A stretch of 64,000 bases of DNA. Source: Nocardioides sp. Root140. Its GTDB lineage: Bacteria; Actinomycetota; Actinomycetes; Propionibacteriales; Nocardioidaceae. The DNA lies in the NCBI RefSeq assembly GCF_001426745.1, contig NZ_LMFI01000010.1, positions 787,722-851,721 on the forward strand. Direction: 5' to 3'. Within the stretch, counting starts at the first letter, position 1. Each line of letters opens with the position of its first letter. The translations under genes were made by a program, and so were the position numbers. A model generated the notes under the pieces. It made no database searches, had not been told where the DNA came from, and saw only the letters and a list, made by a program, of their open reading frames with translations. Shown here piece after piece: positions 32,975 to 40,821 of this stretch.

Positions 32975-34876
32975 GTGGCCAAGCAGGTCAGGCAGTTGGA
33001 CCGGGTGATCATCCGGTTCGCGGGTGACTCCGGTGACGGCATGCAGCTCACCGGTGACCGGTTCACCCAGGAGTCGGCCGCGTTCGGCAACGACCTGGTC
33101 ACGCTGCCGAACTTCCCCGCCGAGATCCGCGCCCCTCAGGGCACCATTCCCGGTGTCTCCTCGTTCCAGGTGCACTTCGCCGACCACGACATCCTCACCG
33201 CCGGGGACTCCCCCGACGTGCTGGTGGCGATGAACCCCGCGGCACTGAAGGCCAACCTGGGTGACCTCAACAAGGGCGCCGCCATCATCGTGGACACCCA
33301 CGACTTCACCGCCCGCAACCTCACCAAGGCCGGGTACGCCGAGAACCCGCTGGAGGACGACTCCCTGGCCGAGTTCGACCTGCACAAGGTGGACCTCACC
33401 GGCATGACGGTCGAGGCGGTCAAGGAGTTCGGGCTCTCCCGCAAGGACGCCGCCCGCGCGAAGAACATGTTCGCCCTCGGCCTGCTGTCGTGGATGTACG
33501 GCCGCCCCACCGAGACCACGGTGGAGTTCCTGTCGAAGAAGTTCGCCAAGGTGCCCGACATCCGCGACGCCAACATCACCGCGTTCAAGATGGGCTGGAA
33601 CTTCGGCGAGACCACCGAGACCTTCATCGTCCAGTACGAAGTGAAGCCGGCCGCGATGCCGCCGGGGGTCTACCGCAACATCTCCGGCAACCTGGCCCTG
33701 GCCTACGGGCTGGTCGCCGCGTCGGTGCAGTCCGGGCTCCCGGTCTTCCTGGGCTCCTACCCGATCACCCCGGCCTCCGACATCCTCCACGAGCTCTCCA
33801 AGCACAAGAGCTTCGGCGTCACCACCTTCCAGGCCGAGGACGAGATCGCCGGTGTCGGTGCCGCCATCGGCGCCTCCTTCGCCGGCCACCTCGGCGTCAC
33901 CACCACCTCGGGCCCGGGCATCGCGCTCAAGGGCGAGGCGATCGGCCTGGCCGTGATGACCGAACTGCCCCTGCTGGTGGTCAACGTCCAGCGCGGCGGC
34001 CCCTCGACCGGCCTGCCCACCAAGACCGAGCAGTCCGACCTGCTCCAGGCGATGTTCGGCCGCAACGGTGAGGCCCCCGTCCCGATCGTGGCACCGCAGT
34101 CGCCCGGCGACTGCTTCAACGCGGCGGTCGAGGCTGCCCGGATCGCGATCACCTACCGCACCCCGGTCATGCTGCTCTCCGACGGCTACCTCGCCAACGG
34201 CTCCGAGCCGTGGTCGATACCCGACGTCGCCGACCTGCCGGTCATCGAACCCAACTTCGCCACGGCCGACGACCTGGCCGAGGGCGAGGAGTTCGCTCCC
34301 TACAAGCGGGACGAGGCAACCCTGGCCCGTCCGTGGGCGATCCCCGGCACGCCGGGACTCGAGCACCGCATCGGCGGCCTCGAGAAGGGCGCCGGACACG
34401 GCAACATCTCCTACGACCCGGCCAACCACGACCTGATGGTCCGCACCCGGCAGGCCAAGGTCGACGCGATCGCCGACTCCCTGCCCCCGCTCGAGGTCGA
34501 CGACCCCTCCGGCGCCGCGAAGGTCCTGGTCATCGGCTGGGGTTCGACGTACGGACCGATCGGGGCCGGCATCCGCCGGGTCCGCAAGGCCGGCTACCAC
34601 GTCGCCCAGGTGCACCTGCGCCACCTCAACCCGTTCCCCAAGGACCTCGGCGACATCCTCGCCCGCTACGACAAGGTCCTGGTCCCCGAGATGAACCTCG
34701 GACAGCTCTCGCTGCTGCTGCGCGGCAAGTACCTCGTCGACGCCATCGGCTACAACCAGGTCCGCGGCCTCCCCCTCAAGGCAGCCGAGCTCGCCGGCGT
34801 CATCGGCGACCTCGTCTCCGAGGCAGAGGGCATCGAAGTCGACCTGACCCCCGTCCCCCAGGAGGCATCAAAGTGA
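32975..34876 (+). CDS. korA: 2-oxoacid:ferredoxin oxidoreductase, alpha subunit (gamma-alpha fusion)
   Basis: A 633-residue subunit. The gamma domain comes first (RVIIRFAGDSGDGMQLTGDRF, residues about 8-190), then the alpha domain (GNLALAYGLVAAS, FLGSYPITPASDILHELS, TTFQAEDEIAGVGAAIGASFAG, TTTSGPGIALKGE, NVQRGGPSTGLPTKTEQSDL), and a C-terminal domain beginning KVLVIGWGSTYGPIG. With KorB it converts 2-oxoglutarate (or pyruvate) plus CoA to the acyl-CoA, CO2 and reduced ferredoxin, an alternative to 2-oxoglutarate dehydrogenase in actinobacteria. Which 2-oxoacid is used is inferred from the mycobacterial KorAB. GTG 32975 is used; the frame upstream to 32879 lacks family sequence. Confidence 0.93.
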   Translation: MAKQVRQLDRVIIRFAGDSGDGMQLTGDRFTQESAAFGNDLVTLPNFPAEIRAPQGTIPGVSSFQVHFADHDILTAGDSPDVLVAMNPAALKANLGDLNKGAAIIVDTHDFTARNLTKAGYAENPLEDDSLAEFDLHKVDLTGMTVEAVKEFGLSRKDAARAKNMFALGLLSWMYGRPTETTVEFLSKKFAKVPDIRDANITAFKMGWNFGETTETFIVQYEVKPAAMPPGVYRNISGNLALAYGLVAASVQSGLPVFLGSYPITPASDILHELSKHKSFGVTTFQAEDEIAGVGAAIGASFAGHLGVTTTSGPGIALKGEAIGLAVMTELPLLVVNVQRGGPSTGLPTKTEQSDLLQAMFGRNGEAPVPIVAPQSPGDCFNAAVEAARIAITYRTPVMLLSDGYLANGSEPWSIPDVADLPVIEPNFATADDLAEGEEFAPYKRDEATLARPWAIPGTPGLEHRIGGLEKGAGHGNISYDPANHDLMVRTRQAKVDAIADSLPPLEVDDPSGAAKVLVIGWGSTYGPIGAGIRRVRKAGYHVAQVHLRHLNPFPKDLGDILARYDKVLVPEMNLGQLSLLLRGKYLVDAIGYNQVRGLPLKAAELAGVIGDLVSEAEGIEVDLTPVPQEASK

Positions 34877-35961
34877 GCACCGTCGAACTGCCCTTCCCCG
34901 GACTCCAGGGCGTCCCCACCACCGACGAGAAGCAGACCGGCAAGGACTTCACCTCCGACCAGGAGGTCCGCTGGTGCCCCGGCTGCGGCGACTACGCCGT
35001 GCTCAAGGCCGTCCAGAACTTCCTGCCCGAGCTCTCCATCAAGCGCGAGAACGTCGTCTTCATCTCCGGCATCGGCTGCTCCAGCCGCTTCCCGTACTAC
35101 CTCGACACCTACGGCATGCACTCGATCCACGGCCGCGCGCCGTCGATCGCGACCGGCCTGGCCACCGCCCGCGAGGACCTCTCCGTCTTCGTGGTCACCG
35201 GTGACGGCGACGCCCTCTCCATCGGCGGCAACCACCTCATCCACGCGTTGCGCCGCAACGTCAACATGACGATCCTGCTGTTCAACAACCGCATCTACGG
35301 CCTCACCAAGGGCCAGTACTCCCCCACCAGCGAGACCGGCAAGGTCACCAAGTCCACGCCGATGGGCTCACTCGACCACCCGTTCAACCCGGTCTCCTTG
35401 GCCCTGGGCGCCGAAGGCTCCTTCGTGGCCCGCACCATCGACTCCGACCGCAAGCACCTCACCTCGGTGCTGTCCGCGGCCGCGGCCCACCGCGGCACCT
35501 CGTTCGTGGAGATCTACCAGAACTGCCCGATCTTCAACGACGGCGCCTTCGACGCCATCAAGAACCCCGACACCAAGGCCGACGCGATCATCCCGCTGGT
35601 CCACGGTGAACCGATCACCTTCGGCGCCCGCGACGAGACCACCGGCCTCGGCGACAAGGCACTCGTCCGCGCCGCGTCCGGTGGCGTCGAGGTCGTCCCG
35701 ATCGCGTCCGTGGCCGCCGACCAGGTGCTGGTCCACGACGCCCACAACCCGGACCCGTCGACCGCCTTCGCGATCAGCCGGCTCACCGACTCCGGCTACC
35801 TCAACCAGTCCCCCATCGGCATCTTCCGGCAGGTCGAACGACCGGCGTACGACGACCAGGCCCGCGACCAGATCCGGCTCGCCTCGCAAGCCGCCACCAC
35901 GCCCGCGACCGAACGACTCGCCGGCCTGATCAACGGCGGCGACACCTGGACCGTGGTCTGA
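34873..35961 (+). CDS. korB: 2-oxoacid:ferredoxin oxidoreductase, beta subunit
   Basis: A 362-residue thiamine-diphosphate subunit: VRWCPGCGDYAVLKAV with CPGC iron-sulfur cysteines, ISGIGCSSRFPYY, the ThDP/Mg motif VVTGDGDALSIGGNHLIHALRRNVN and NNRIYGLTKGQ; a further cysteine in IYQNCPIFND completes the 4Fe-4S ligands. It is translationally coupled to korA (GTG overlapping the stop). It converges with a secreted-protein gene; a strong hairpin stands between the two. Confidence 0.94.
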   Translation: MSTVELPFPGLQGVPTTDEKQTGKDFTSDQEVRWCPGCGDYAVLKAVQNFLPELSIKRENVVFISGIGCSSRFPYYLDTYGMHSIHGRAPSIATGLATAREDLSVFVVTGDGDALSIGGNHLIHALRRNVNMTILLFNNRIYGLTKGQYSPTSETGKVTKSTPMGSLDHPFNPVSLALGAEGSFVARTIDSDRKHLTSVLSAAAAHRGTSFVEIYQNCPIFNDGAFDAIKNPDTKADAIIPLVHGEPITFGARDETTGLGDKALVRAASGGVEVVPIASVAADQVLVHDAHNPDPSTAFAISRLTDSGYLNQSPIGIFRQVERPAYDDQARDQIRLASQAATTPATERLAGLINGGDTWTVV

Positions 35962-35984
35962 GCGGACCCGGTCCGCTGCGAGCC

Positions 35985-36063
35985 GTTCGACATACAGTTC
36001 GCCATTCACTGGCCCGAGCCCACGCTCAGCGAGCACGACGTACCGCGAACTGCATGTCGAAAC
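35985..36063. repeat. Imperfect long inverted repeat after korB
   Basis: GTTCGACATACAGTTCGC (35985-36002) is mirrored by GCGAACTGCATGTCGAAAC (36045-36063) with one mismatch and one extra base; 42 bases lie between. It precedes the terminator at 36087-36125. Confidence 0.7.
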
Positions 36064-36086
36064 GAACATAGGCCTTCATGGCCAAA

Positions 36087-36125
36087 GAGATCGGCCCCCA
36101 GCCACTGTGGCTGGGGGCCGATCTC
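36087..36125. terminator. Two-way terminator between korB and the secreted-protein gene
   Basis: Perfect 17-bp arms GAGATCGGCCCCCAGCC (36087-36103) and its complement (36109-36125) surround a 5-base loop, with A-rich sequence (CCAAAGA) on the left and GTTGTGT on the right, so it can end transcription from both sides. Confidence 0.9.
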
Positions 36126-36160
36126 GTTGTGTGCTGCGCTCAGATCAGTGCTGGGTCAGA

Positions 36161-36982
36161 TCAGCGCTGGTAGGTACGCCAGACACCGGTGACGGTGACG
36201 GCCCAACGCGGCGCAGTGGCCGGAACCACGGCGCGGTAGTACCAGTAGCCGGTGCTCGGCGCGGGGAGGCGCAGCTTGAAGCCGCCGTACCGGTTCGTGC
36301 GGGCGTAGCTCCAGACGCGGAAGGAGCCGCTCTTGCTGGCCTTGCGCTGGATGATGACGCGCTTGCCGCCCCAGCCCGGGTCGATGTTGCCCTGCATGTA
36401 GACGCGACCGCGGCTGGAGTAGACGCGGGTGTGCGGGTGACGCGAGCCCTTGATCGTCTTGCCGGAGGACGCGGCCGGAACGCTGCCGACACCGCTCCAG
36501 ACCACCTTGTAGGCCGCGGTGCCGAGGGACGGCGTCGAGAAGACGAAGTGCGACGACGAGTCCGTGGCGCGGTTGGAGACCAGCTGGTACGACGAGGTGC
36601 CGCCGATGCGACGGTAGAGCTTCACGCTGGTCTGACCGACGTGGCACCACTCGACGTCGCAGCTCGGGTTGGCGCTGTCGTGGGCCTGGACCTGGCCCGA
36701 GATGCGGATGCTGGTCTTGTACTTGTAGATGCCGAGGGCCTGGCGGGCCACCGAGAGGCGGCTGGTGTAGGCCTGGGCGGAACGGGCGTTGACGGTCGAG
36801 ACCGTGATGCCGGTCGTGGCGTCGGAGGCCAGGTCCGTGCTCCGGGCGGCCGGGGCCTCGGACACCTCGGAGGCACGGTCGCGAGGAGCGTCCTGTGCCT
36901 GGGCAGTCGTGGAGAGTGCCAGCGGAGTGGCGACCACGAGGGCCGTTCCGATGGCGCCGACGAGAAGTCGCTTGATGCGCAT
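36161..36982 (-). CDS. Secreted protein of unknown function
   Basis: A 273-residue protein with a signal peptide (MRIKRLLVGAIGTALVVATP, cleavage probably after AQA near residue 29), then a low-complexity segment and a beta-rich body. Two similar Ig-like or bacterial-surface-type repeats can be seen: the first around SIRISGQVQAH ... TSVKLYRRIGG ... YKVVWSGVGS, the second around RVYMQGNIDPGWGGKRVIIQR ... FRVWSYARTNRYGGFKLRLP ... YWYYRAVVP. The first repeat holds a likely disulfide (CDVEWC). It is probably exported to the cell surface or medium; no function is known. Confidence 0.8.
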   Translation of the reverse strand: MRIKRLLVGAIGTALVVATPLALSTTAQAQDAPRDRASEVSEAPAARSTDLASDATTGITVSTVNARSAQAYTSRLSVARQALGIYKYKTSIRISGQVQAHDSANPSCDVEWCHVGQTSVKLYRRIGGTSSYQLVSNRATDSSSHFVFSTPSLGTAAYKVVWSGVGSVPAASSGKTIKGSRHPHTRVYSSRGRVYMQGNIDPGWGGKRVIIQRKASKSGSFRVWSYARTNRYGGFKLRLPAPSTGYWYYRAVVPATAPRWAVTVTGVWRTYQR

Positions 36983-37084
36983 GAGTGGGTAACCCCCAGG
37001 AAGATGAAAAGTGGATGAGTACTACGGGCACCTTCGTACCCCGGGACATTGTGCGGGAAACATCCGCCTCCTGCTCACGCGCCC

Positions 37085-37090
37085 TATTGT
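37085..37090 (+). promoter_or_regulatory. -10 hexamer TATTGT, leaderless start of rarD
   Basis: TATTGT ends 7 bases before the ATG at 37098; no ribosome binding site lies between. Confidence 0.5.
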
Positions 37091-37097
37091 TTGACGC

Positions 37098-38021
37098 ATG
37101 ACTCGCGCATCCATGACGGAGTCGCGACTCGGCTTTCTCCTGGGCGTCGCGGCGTACGGCCTCTGGGGGGCATTCCCGCTCTACTGGCCGCTGCTCGAGC
37201 CGGCCGGCGCGATCGAGATCCTGGCCCACCGGGTGCTCTGGTCGATGATCACGATGGGGGTCCTCGTCGTGCTCCTGCGCAAGGGCACGCAGCTGGTCAC
37301 GATCTTCCGCACACCACGCACCCGGCGTCTCCTCACCGTCGGGGCCGCCGTCATCGCAGTGAACTGGGCGACCTACATCTGGGGGGTCAACAACGGCCAC
37401 GTCGTCGAGGCGGCGCTGGGCTACTTCATCAACCCGCTGGTGACGGTGCTGATGGGCGTGCTGCTCCTGCGCGAGACGTTGCGGCCCTTGCAGTGGATGG
37501 CGACCGGCGTCGCGGCCGTCGCGGTCGTCGTACTCACCATCGACTACGGCCGCCCGCCCTGGGTGGCACTCGTGCTGGCCTTCTCGTTCGGCACCTACGG
37601 GTTGGCGAAGAAGCAGGCGAACACCGGTGCCGTGGAGAGCCTCACCTTCGAGACCATCGTGCTGGCCCCGGTCGCGGCGGCGTACATCGCCTTCCTGGTG
37701 GCGACCGGGAACTCCGAGTTCGGTGCGCACGGCGTCGGGCACGCGCTCCTGCTGACCACCACGGGCGCGGTGACCGCGGTTCCCCTGATCTGCTTCGGGG
37801 CCGCGGCGATCCGGCTGCCGATGGTGACGCTCGGGCTGTTGCAGTACCTCGCCCCGATCATCCAGTTCGCCCTCGGTGTCCTGCTCTTCCACGAGGACAT
37901 GCCGGTCGGCCGCTGGATCGGCTTCGCGCTGGTCTGGCTGGCGCTGTCCGTGTTCACCGTCGAGGCGATCCGCCACCGGCACCGCCAGCTCCGTCTGACC
38001 GCCGAGGCCTGCGCGGTCTGA
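37098..38021 (+). CDS. rarD: RarD-family EamA transporter
   Basis: A 307-residue membrane protein of 10 hydrophobic segments. The opening LGFLLGVAAYGLWGAFPLYWPLLEPAGAIEILAHRVLWS is the RarD signature, followed by NWATYIWGVNNGHVVEAALGYFINPLVTVLMGVLLL and a second EamA half with FSFGTYGLAKKQAN and LQYLAPIIQFALGVLLFHE. RarD proteins are predicted metabolite exporters; the substrate is not established. ATG 37098 is chosen from the -10 hexamer 7 bases upstream; a second Met five codons in is possible. Confidence 0.93.
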   Translation: MTRASMTESRLGFLLGVAAYGLWGAFPLYWPLLEPAGAIEILAHRVLWSMITMGVLVVLLRKGTQLVTIFRTPRTRRLLTVGAAVIAVNWATYIWGVNNGHVVEAALGYFINPLVTVLMGVLLLRETLRPLQWMATGVAAVAVVVLTIDYGRPPWVALVLAFSFGTYGLAKKQANTGAVESLTFETIVLAPVAAAYIAFLVATGNSEFGAHGVGHALLLTTTGAVTAVPLICFGAAAIRLPMVTLGLLQYLAPIIQFALGVLLFHEDMPVGRWIGFALVWLALSVFTVEAIRHRHRQLRLTAEACAV

Positions 38022-38101
38022 GCCGGCCGGACAGCGTTCGCTGTCCGCCCACTGACCCCGCCTGCTCACCTGTCGTACGGTCCGCCAGCCTTGTCACGCG
38101 A

Positions 38102-38107
38102 TACGTT
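38102..38107 (+). promoter_or_regulatory. -10 hexamer TACGTT ahead of paaI
   Basis: TACGTT ends 6 bases before GTG 38114, supporting that codon rather than the GTG at 38111 as start. Confidence 0.4.
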
Positions 38108-38113
38108 GCTGTG

Positions 38114-38542
38114 GTGACCCCCGAGGAGACTGCCCGCAGGTCCGCGGACGCGATGTGGGCCGGCGACCGGGCCAGCCAGGCGCTCGGCATGACGATCACC
38201 GACGTCGGGCCCGGGCGGGCCACGGTCTCGATGCCACTCCGCGCCGACATGGTCAACGGCCACGCCATCGGCCACGGCGGCTTCACGTTCACCCTGGCCG
38301 ACACCGCGTTCGCGTTCGCCTGCAACTCCTACAACCGCTCCACGGTCGCGGCCGGGGCCAGCATCAGGTTCCGGGCCCCGACTTGCGAAGGGGACCTGCT
38401 GGTGGCCGAGGCGGTCGAGCGGGAGCGCAGCGGTCGCGACGGGACGTACGACGTCACGGTGCGCCGCGGCGACACGGTGGTCGCCGAGTTCGAAGGACGC
38501 AGCAAGGAGATCGGCGGCACCCTGTTCGAGGAGGAGTCATGA
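38114..38542 (+). CDS. paaI: PaaI-type hydroxyphenylacetyl-CoA thioesterase
   Basis: A 142-residue hotdog-fold thioesterase with the PaaI pattern: MPLRADMVNGHAIGHGGFTFTLADTAFAFACN, where HGG and the following Asp are catalytic, and SIRFRAPTCEGDLLVAEA. It releases CoA from dead-end phenylacetyl-CoA intermediates, protecting the pathway. The stop overlaps the paaK ATG. Ring-epoxidation genes paaABCDE are not in the window. Confidence 0.93.
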   Translation: MTPEETARRSADAMWAGDRASQALGMTITDVGPGRATVSMPLRADMVNGHAIGHGGFTFTLADTAFAFACNSYNRSTVAAGASIRFRAPTCEGDLLVAEAVERERSGRDGTYDVTVRRGDTVVAEFEGRSKEIGGTLFEEES

Positions 38543-39807
38543 CCGGCGAAGTCCCCGAGATCGACCGGGCGGCACTCGAGGCACTCCAGCTGGAGAGGCT
38601 GCGCGAGACCCTCGAGCGCGCGTGGGCGCATGTCCCCCACCACCGTCGCGCCTTCGAGGCCGCGGGGGTGCAGCCGCGTGACCTGACCAGCCTGGCCGAC
38701 CTGGCCCGGTTCCCGTTCACCACGAAGGCCGACCTGCGGGCCAACTATCCGTTCGGGATGTTCGCCGTGCCACGCGAGGAGGTGAACCGGATCCACGCCT
38801 CGAGCGGCACCACCGGCAAGCCCACCGTGGTCGGCTACACCAGCGACGACATCGAGACGTGGGCCGAGCTGATGGCGCGGTCCATCCGGGCCGCGGGTGG
38901 TAGACCGGGCGACGTGGTCCACGTGGCCTACGGCTACGGGCTGTTCACCGGTGGACTGGGCGCCCACTACGGCGCCGAGCGACTCGGCTGCACCGTCGTG
39001 CCGGTCAGTGGCGGCATGACCCCGCGCCAGGTGCAGCTGATCACCGACTTCGAGCCGCGCATCATCATGGTCACGCCGTCGTACTTCCTCGCCCTCCTCG
39101 ACGAGATGGAGGCCCAGGGCATCGACCCGCGCAGCACCAGCCTCGAGATCGGCATCTTCGGGGCCGAGCCCTGGACCGACGAGATGCGCCGCGCCATCGA
39201 GGAGCGGGCCGGCATCAGGGCCGTGGACATCTACGGGCTGAGTGAGGTGATGGGTCCGGGCGTCAGCCAGGAGGCGGTGGCCACCCAGGACGGCCTGCAC
39301 GTCTGGGAGGACCACTTCCTGCCGGAGGTGATCGACCCGGTCACCCACGAGGTGCTGCCCGACGGGAGCGAGGGCGAGCTGGTCTTCACCAGCCTCACCA
39401 AGCAGGCGATGCCGGTGATCCGCTACCGCACCCGCGACCTGACCACGCTGCTGCCCGGTACGGCATACCCGGCGTTCCGGCGGATGCGCAAGGTCACCGG
39501 TCGCACCGACGACATGATGATCGTGCGCGGGGTCAACGTCTTCCCCACCCAGGTCGAGGAGCAGATCCTTGCCGTGCCCGGACTGGCGCCGCACTACCTC
39601 TGCGTGCTGACCCGGCCGGGGAACCTCGACGAGCTGACGGTGCGGGTAGAGGCCGAGGGCGCCGTCGACCCGGCGCTGGGTGTGGCGCTGGGCGACCGGA
39701 TCAAGCAGCACATGGGCGTCAGCGCGCGCGTGGAGGTGGTCGAGCGGCACGCCCTGGAACGGTCGCTCGGCAAGGCGAAGCGCATCGACGACCAGCGGCG
39801 GAAGTAG
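38539..39807 (+). CDS. paaK: Phenylacetate-CoA ligase
   Basis: A 422-residue adenylate-forming ligase: RFPFTTKADLRANYPFGMFA, the P-loop HASSGTTGKPTVVGYT, VHVAYGYGLFTGGLGAHYGAERLGCTVVPVSGG, IYGLSEVMGPGV, and the C-terminal RTDDMMIVRGVNVFPTQVEE with a final catalytic lysine in LGKAKRI. It activates phenylacetate with ATP and CoA. It is coupled to paaI by ATGA overlap, and converges with the polyprenyl synthase gene 6 bases on. Confidence 0.95.
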   Translation: MTGEVPEIDRAALEALQLERLRETLERAWAHVPHHRRAFEAAGVQPRDLTSLADLARFPFTTKADLRANYPFGMFAVPREEVNRIHASSGTTGKPTVVGYTSDDIETWAELMARSIRAAGGRPGDVVHVAYGYGLFTGGLGAHYGAERLGCTVVPVSGGMTPRQVQLITDFEPRIIMVTPSYFLALLDEMEAQGIDPRSTSLEIGIFGAEPWTDEMRRAIEERAGIRAVDIYGLSEVMGPGVSQEAVATQDGLHVWEDHFLPEVIDPVTHEVLPDGSEGELVFTSLTKQAMPVIRYRTRDLTTLLPGTAYPAFRRMRKVTGRTDDMMIVRGVNVFPTQVEEQILAVPGLAPHYLCVLTRPGNLDELTVRVEAEGAVDPALGVALGDRIKQHMGVSARVEVVERHALERSLGKAKRIDDQRRK

Positions 39808-39813
39808 CTCGAG

Positions 39814-40821
39814 TCAGGCGGTGCGGGTGGCGACCACGTCGGCGAAGGCCTCGAGCGCGGTGCGCACCGGGCCCTCGGGGAGCACCTTGAGGAGGTCCTT
39901 GGCCTCGGTGGCCCGGGCCACGACGTAGGCACGGGCCTCGCCCATCGCCGGGTGCGCGCGCAGCAGCTCGAGCGCCTCGGCGAGCCGGGCGTCGTCGTCG
40001 AGGTCGCTGGCGAGGAGCTCCTGGAGCCGGGCGTCGGCGGGGTCGGTCGAACGCTGCACGAGCAGCACCGGCAGGGTCGGCACGCCCTCGCGCAGGTCGG
40101 TGCCCGGCGTCTTGCCGGACTCGTCGCTCTCGGAGGCGATGTCGAGGATGTCGTCGGAGAGCTGGAAGGCTGCGCCGACGATCTCGCCGTACGCCGCCAG
40201 GGCATCCTCGATCTCGCGTGGTGCACCGCCGAAGCGGGCGCCGTACAAGGCAGACGTGGCGATCAGCGAGCCGGTCTTGCCGGCCACGACGCGCAGGTGG
40301 TGCTCGATCGGGTCGGCATCGGGGGCCGGCTCGACGGTCTCGAGGATCTGGCCCTCGACGAGCTTGGTGAAGGTGCGGGCCTGGATGCGCACGGCGTCGG
40401 CACCGAGCTCGGCGGTCAGCTCGGACGACTTGGAGAACAGGAAGTCGCCGGTCAGGATCGCGACGTGGTTGTCCCAGCGGGCGTTCGCCGAGTCGGCGCC
40501 GCGGCGCAGGTCGGCCTCGTCCATCACGTCGTCGTGGTAGAGCGAGGCCAGGTGGGTCAGCTCGACCACACAGGCCGCGGTGACGACCTCGTCGGACCCG
40601 GCGTCAGGCCCCGTCTCGGCGGCCAGCAGCACCAGCAACGGGCGGAACCGCTTGCCGCCGGCATCCATCAGGTGGCGGGCCGCGGTCGTGACGAACTCGG
40701 CCTCGCTCCTGATGTGCCCGGTCAGGGCGGTCTCCACCTCGAGCATGCGGGCGCGGAGCCGGTCGGCGAGCTCCTCGTCGAGGACGGGGAGGGCGAGGGC
40801 CGGCGCGTTCTGGGCGGTCAC
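39814..40821 (-). CDS. Polyprenyl diphosphate synthase (menaquinone side chain)
   Basis: A 335-residue all-trans prenyltransferase with both aspartate-rich motifs, YHDDVMDEADLRRG and FQLSDDILDIASE, plus GGKRFRPLLVLLA and the KTGSLIATSALYGARFGG segment. It extends farnesyl or geranylgeranyl diphosphate to the long prenyl chain, presumably of menaquinone given its place at the end of the nuo operon. The product length cannot be read reliably. GTG 40821 overlaps the nuoN stop, so it is translated with complex I. Confidence 0.92.
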   Translation of the reverse strand: MTAQNAPALALPVLDEELADRLRARMLEVETALTGHIRSEAEFVTTAARHLMDAGGKRFRPLLVLLAAETGPDAGSDEVVTAACVVELTHLASLYHDDVMDEADLRRGADSANARWDNHVAILTGDFLFSKSSELTAELGADAVRIQARTFTKLVEGQILETVEPAPDADPIEHHLRVVAGKTGSLIATSALYGARFGGAPREIEDALAAYGEIVGAAFQLSDDILDIASESDESGKTPGTDLREGVPTLPVLLVQRSTDPADARLQELLASDLDDDARLAEALELLRAHPAMGEARAYVVARATEAKDLLKVLPEGPVRTALEAFADVVATRTA

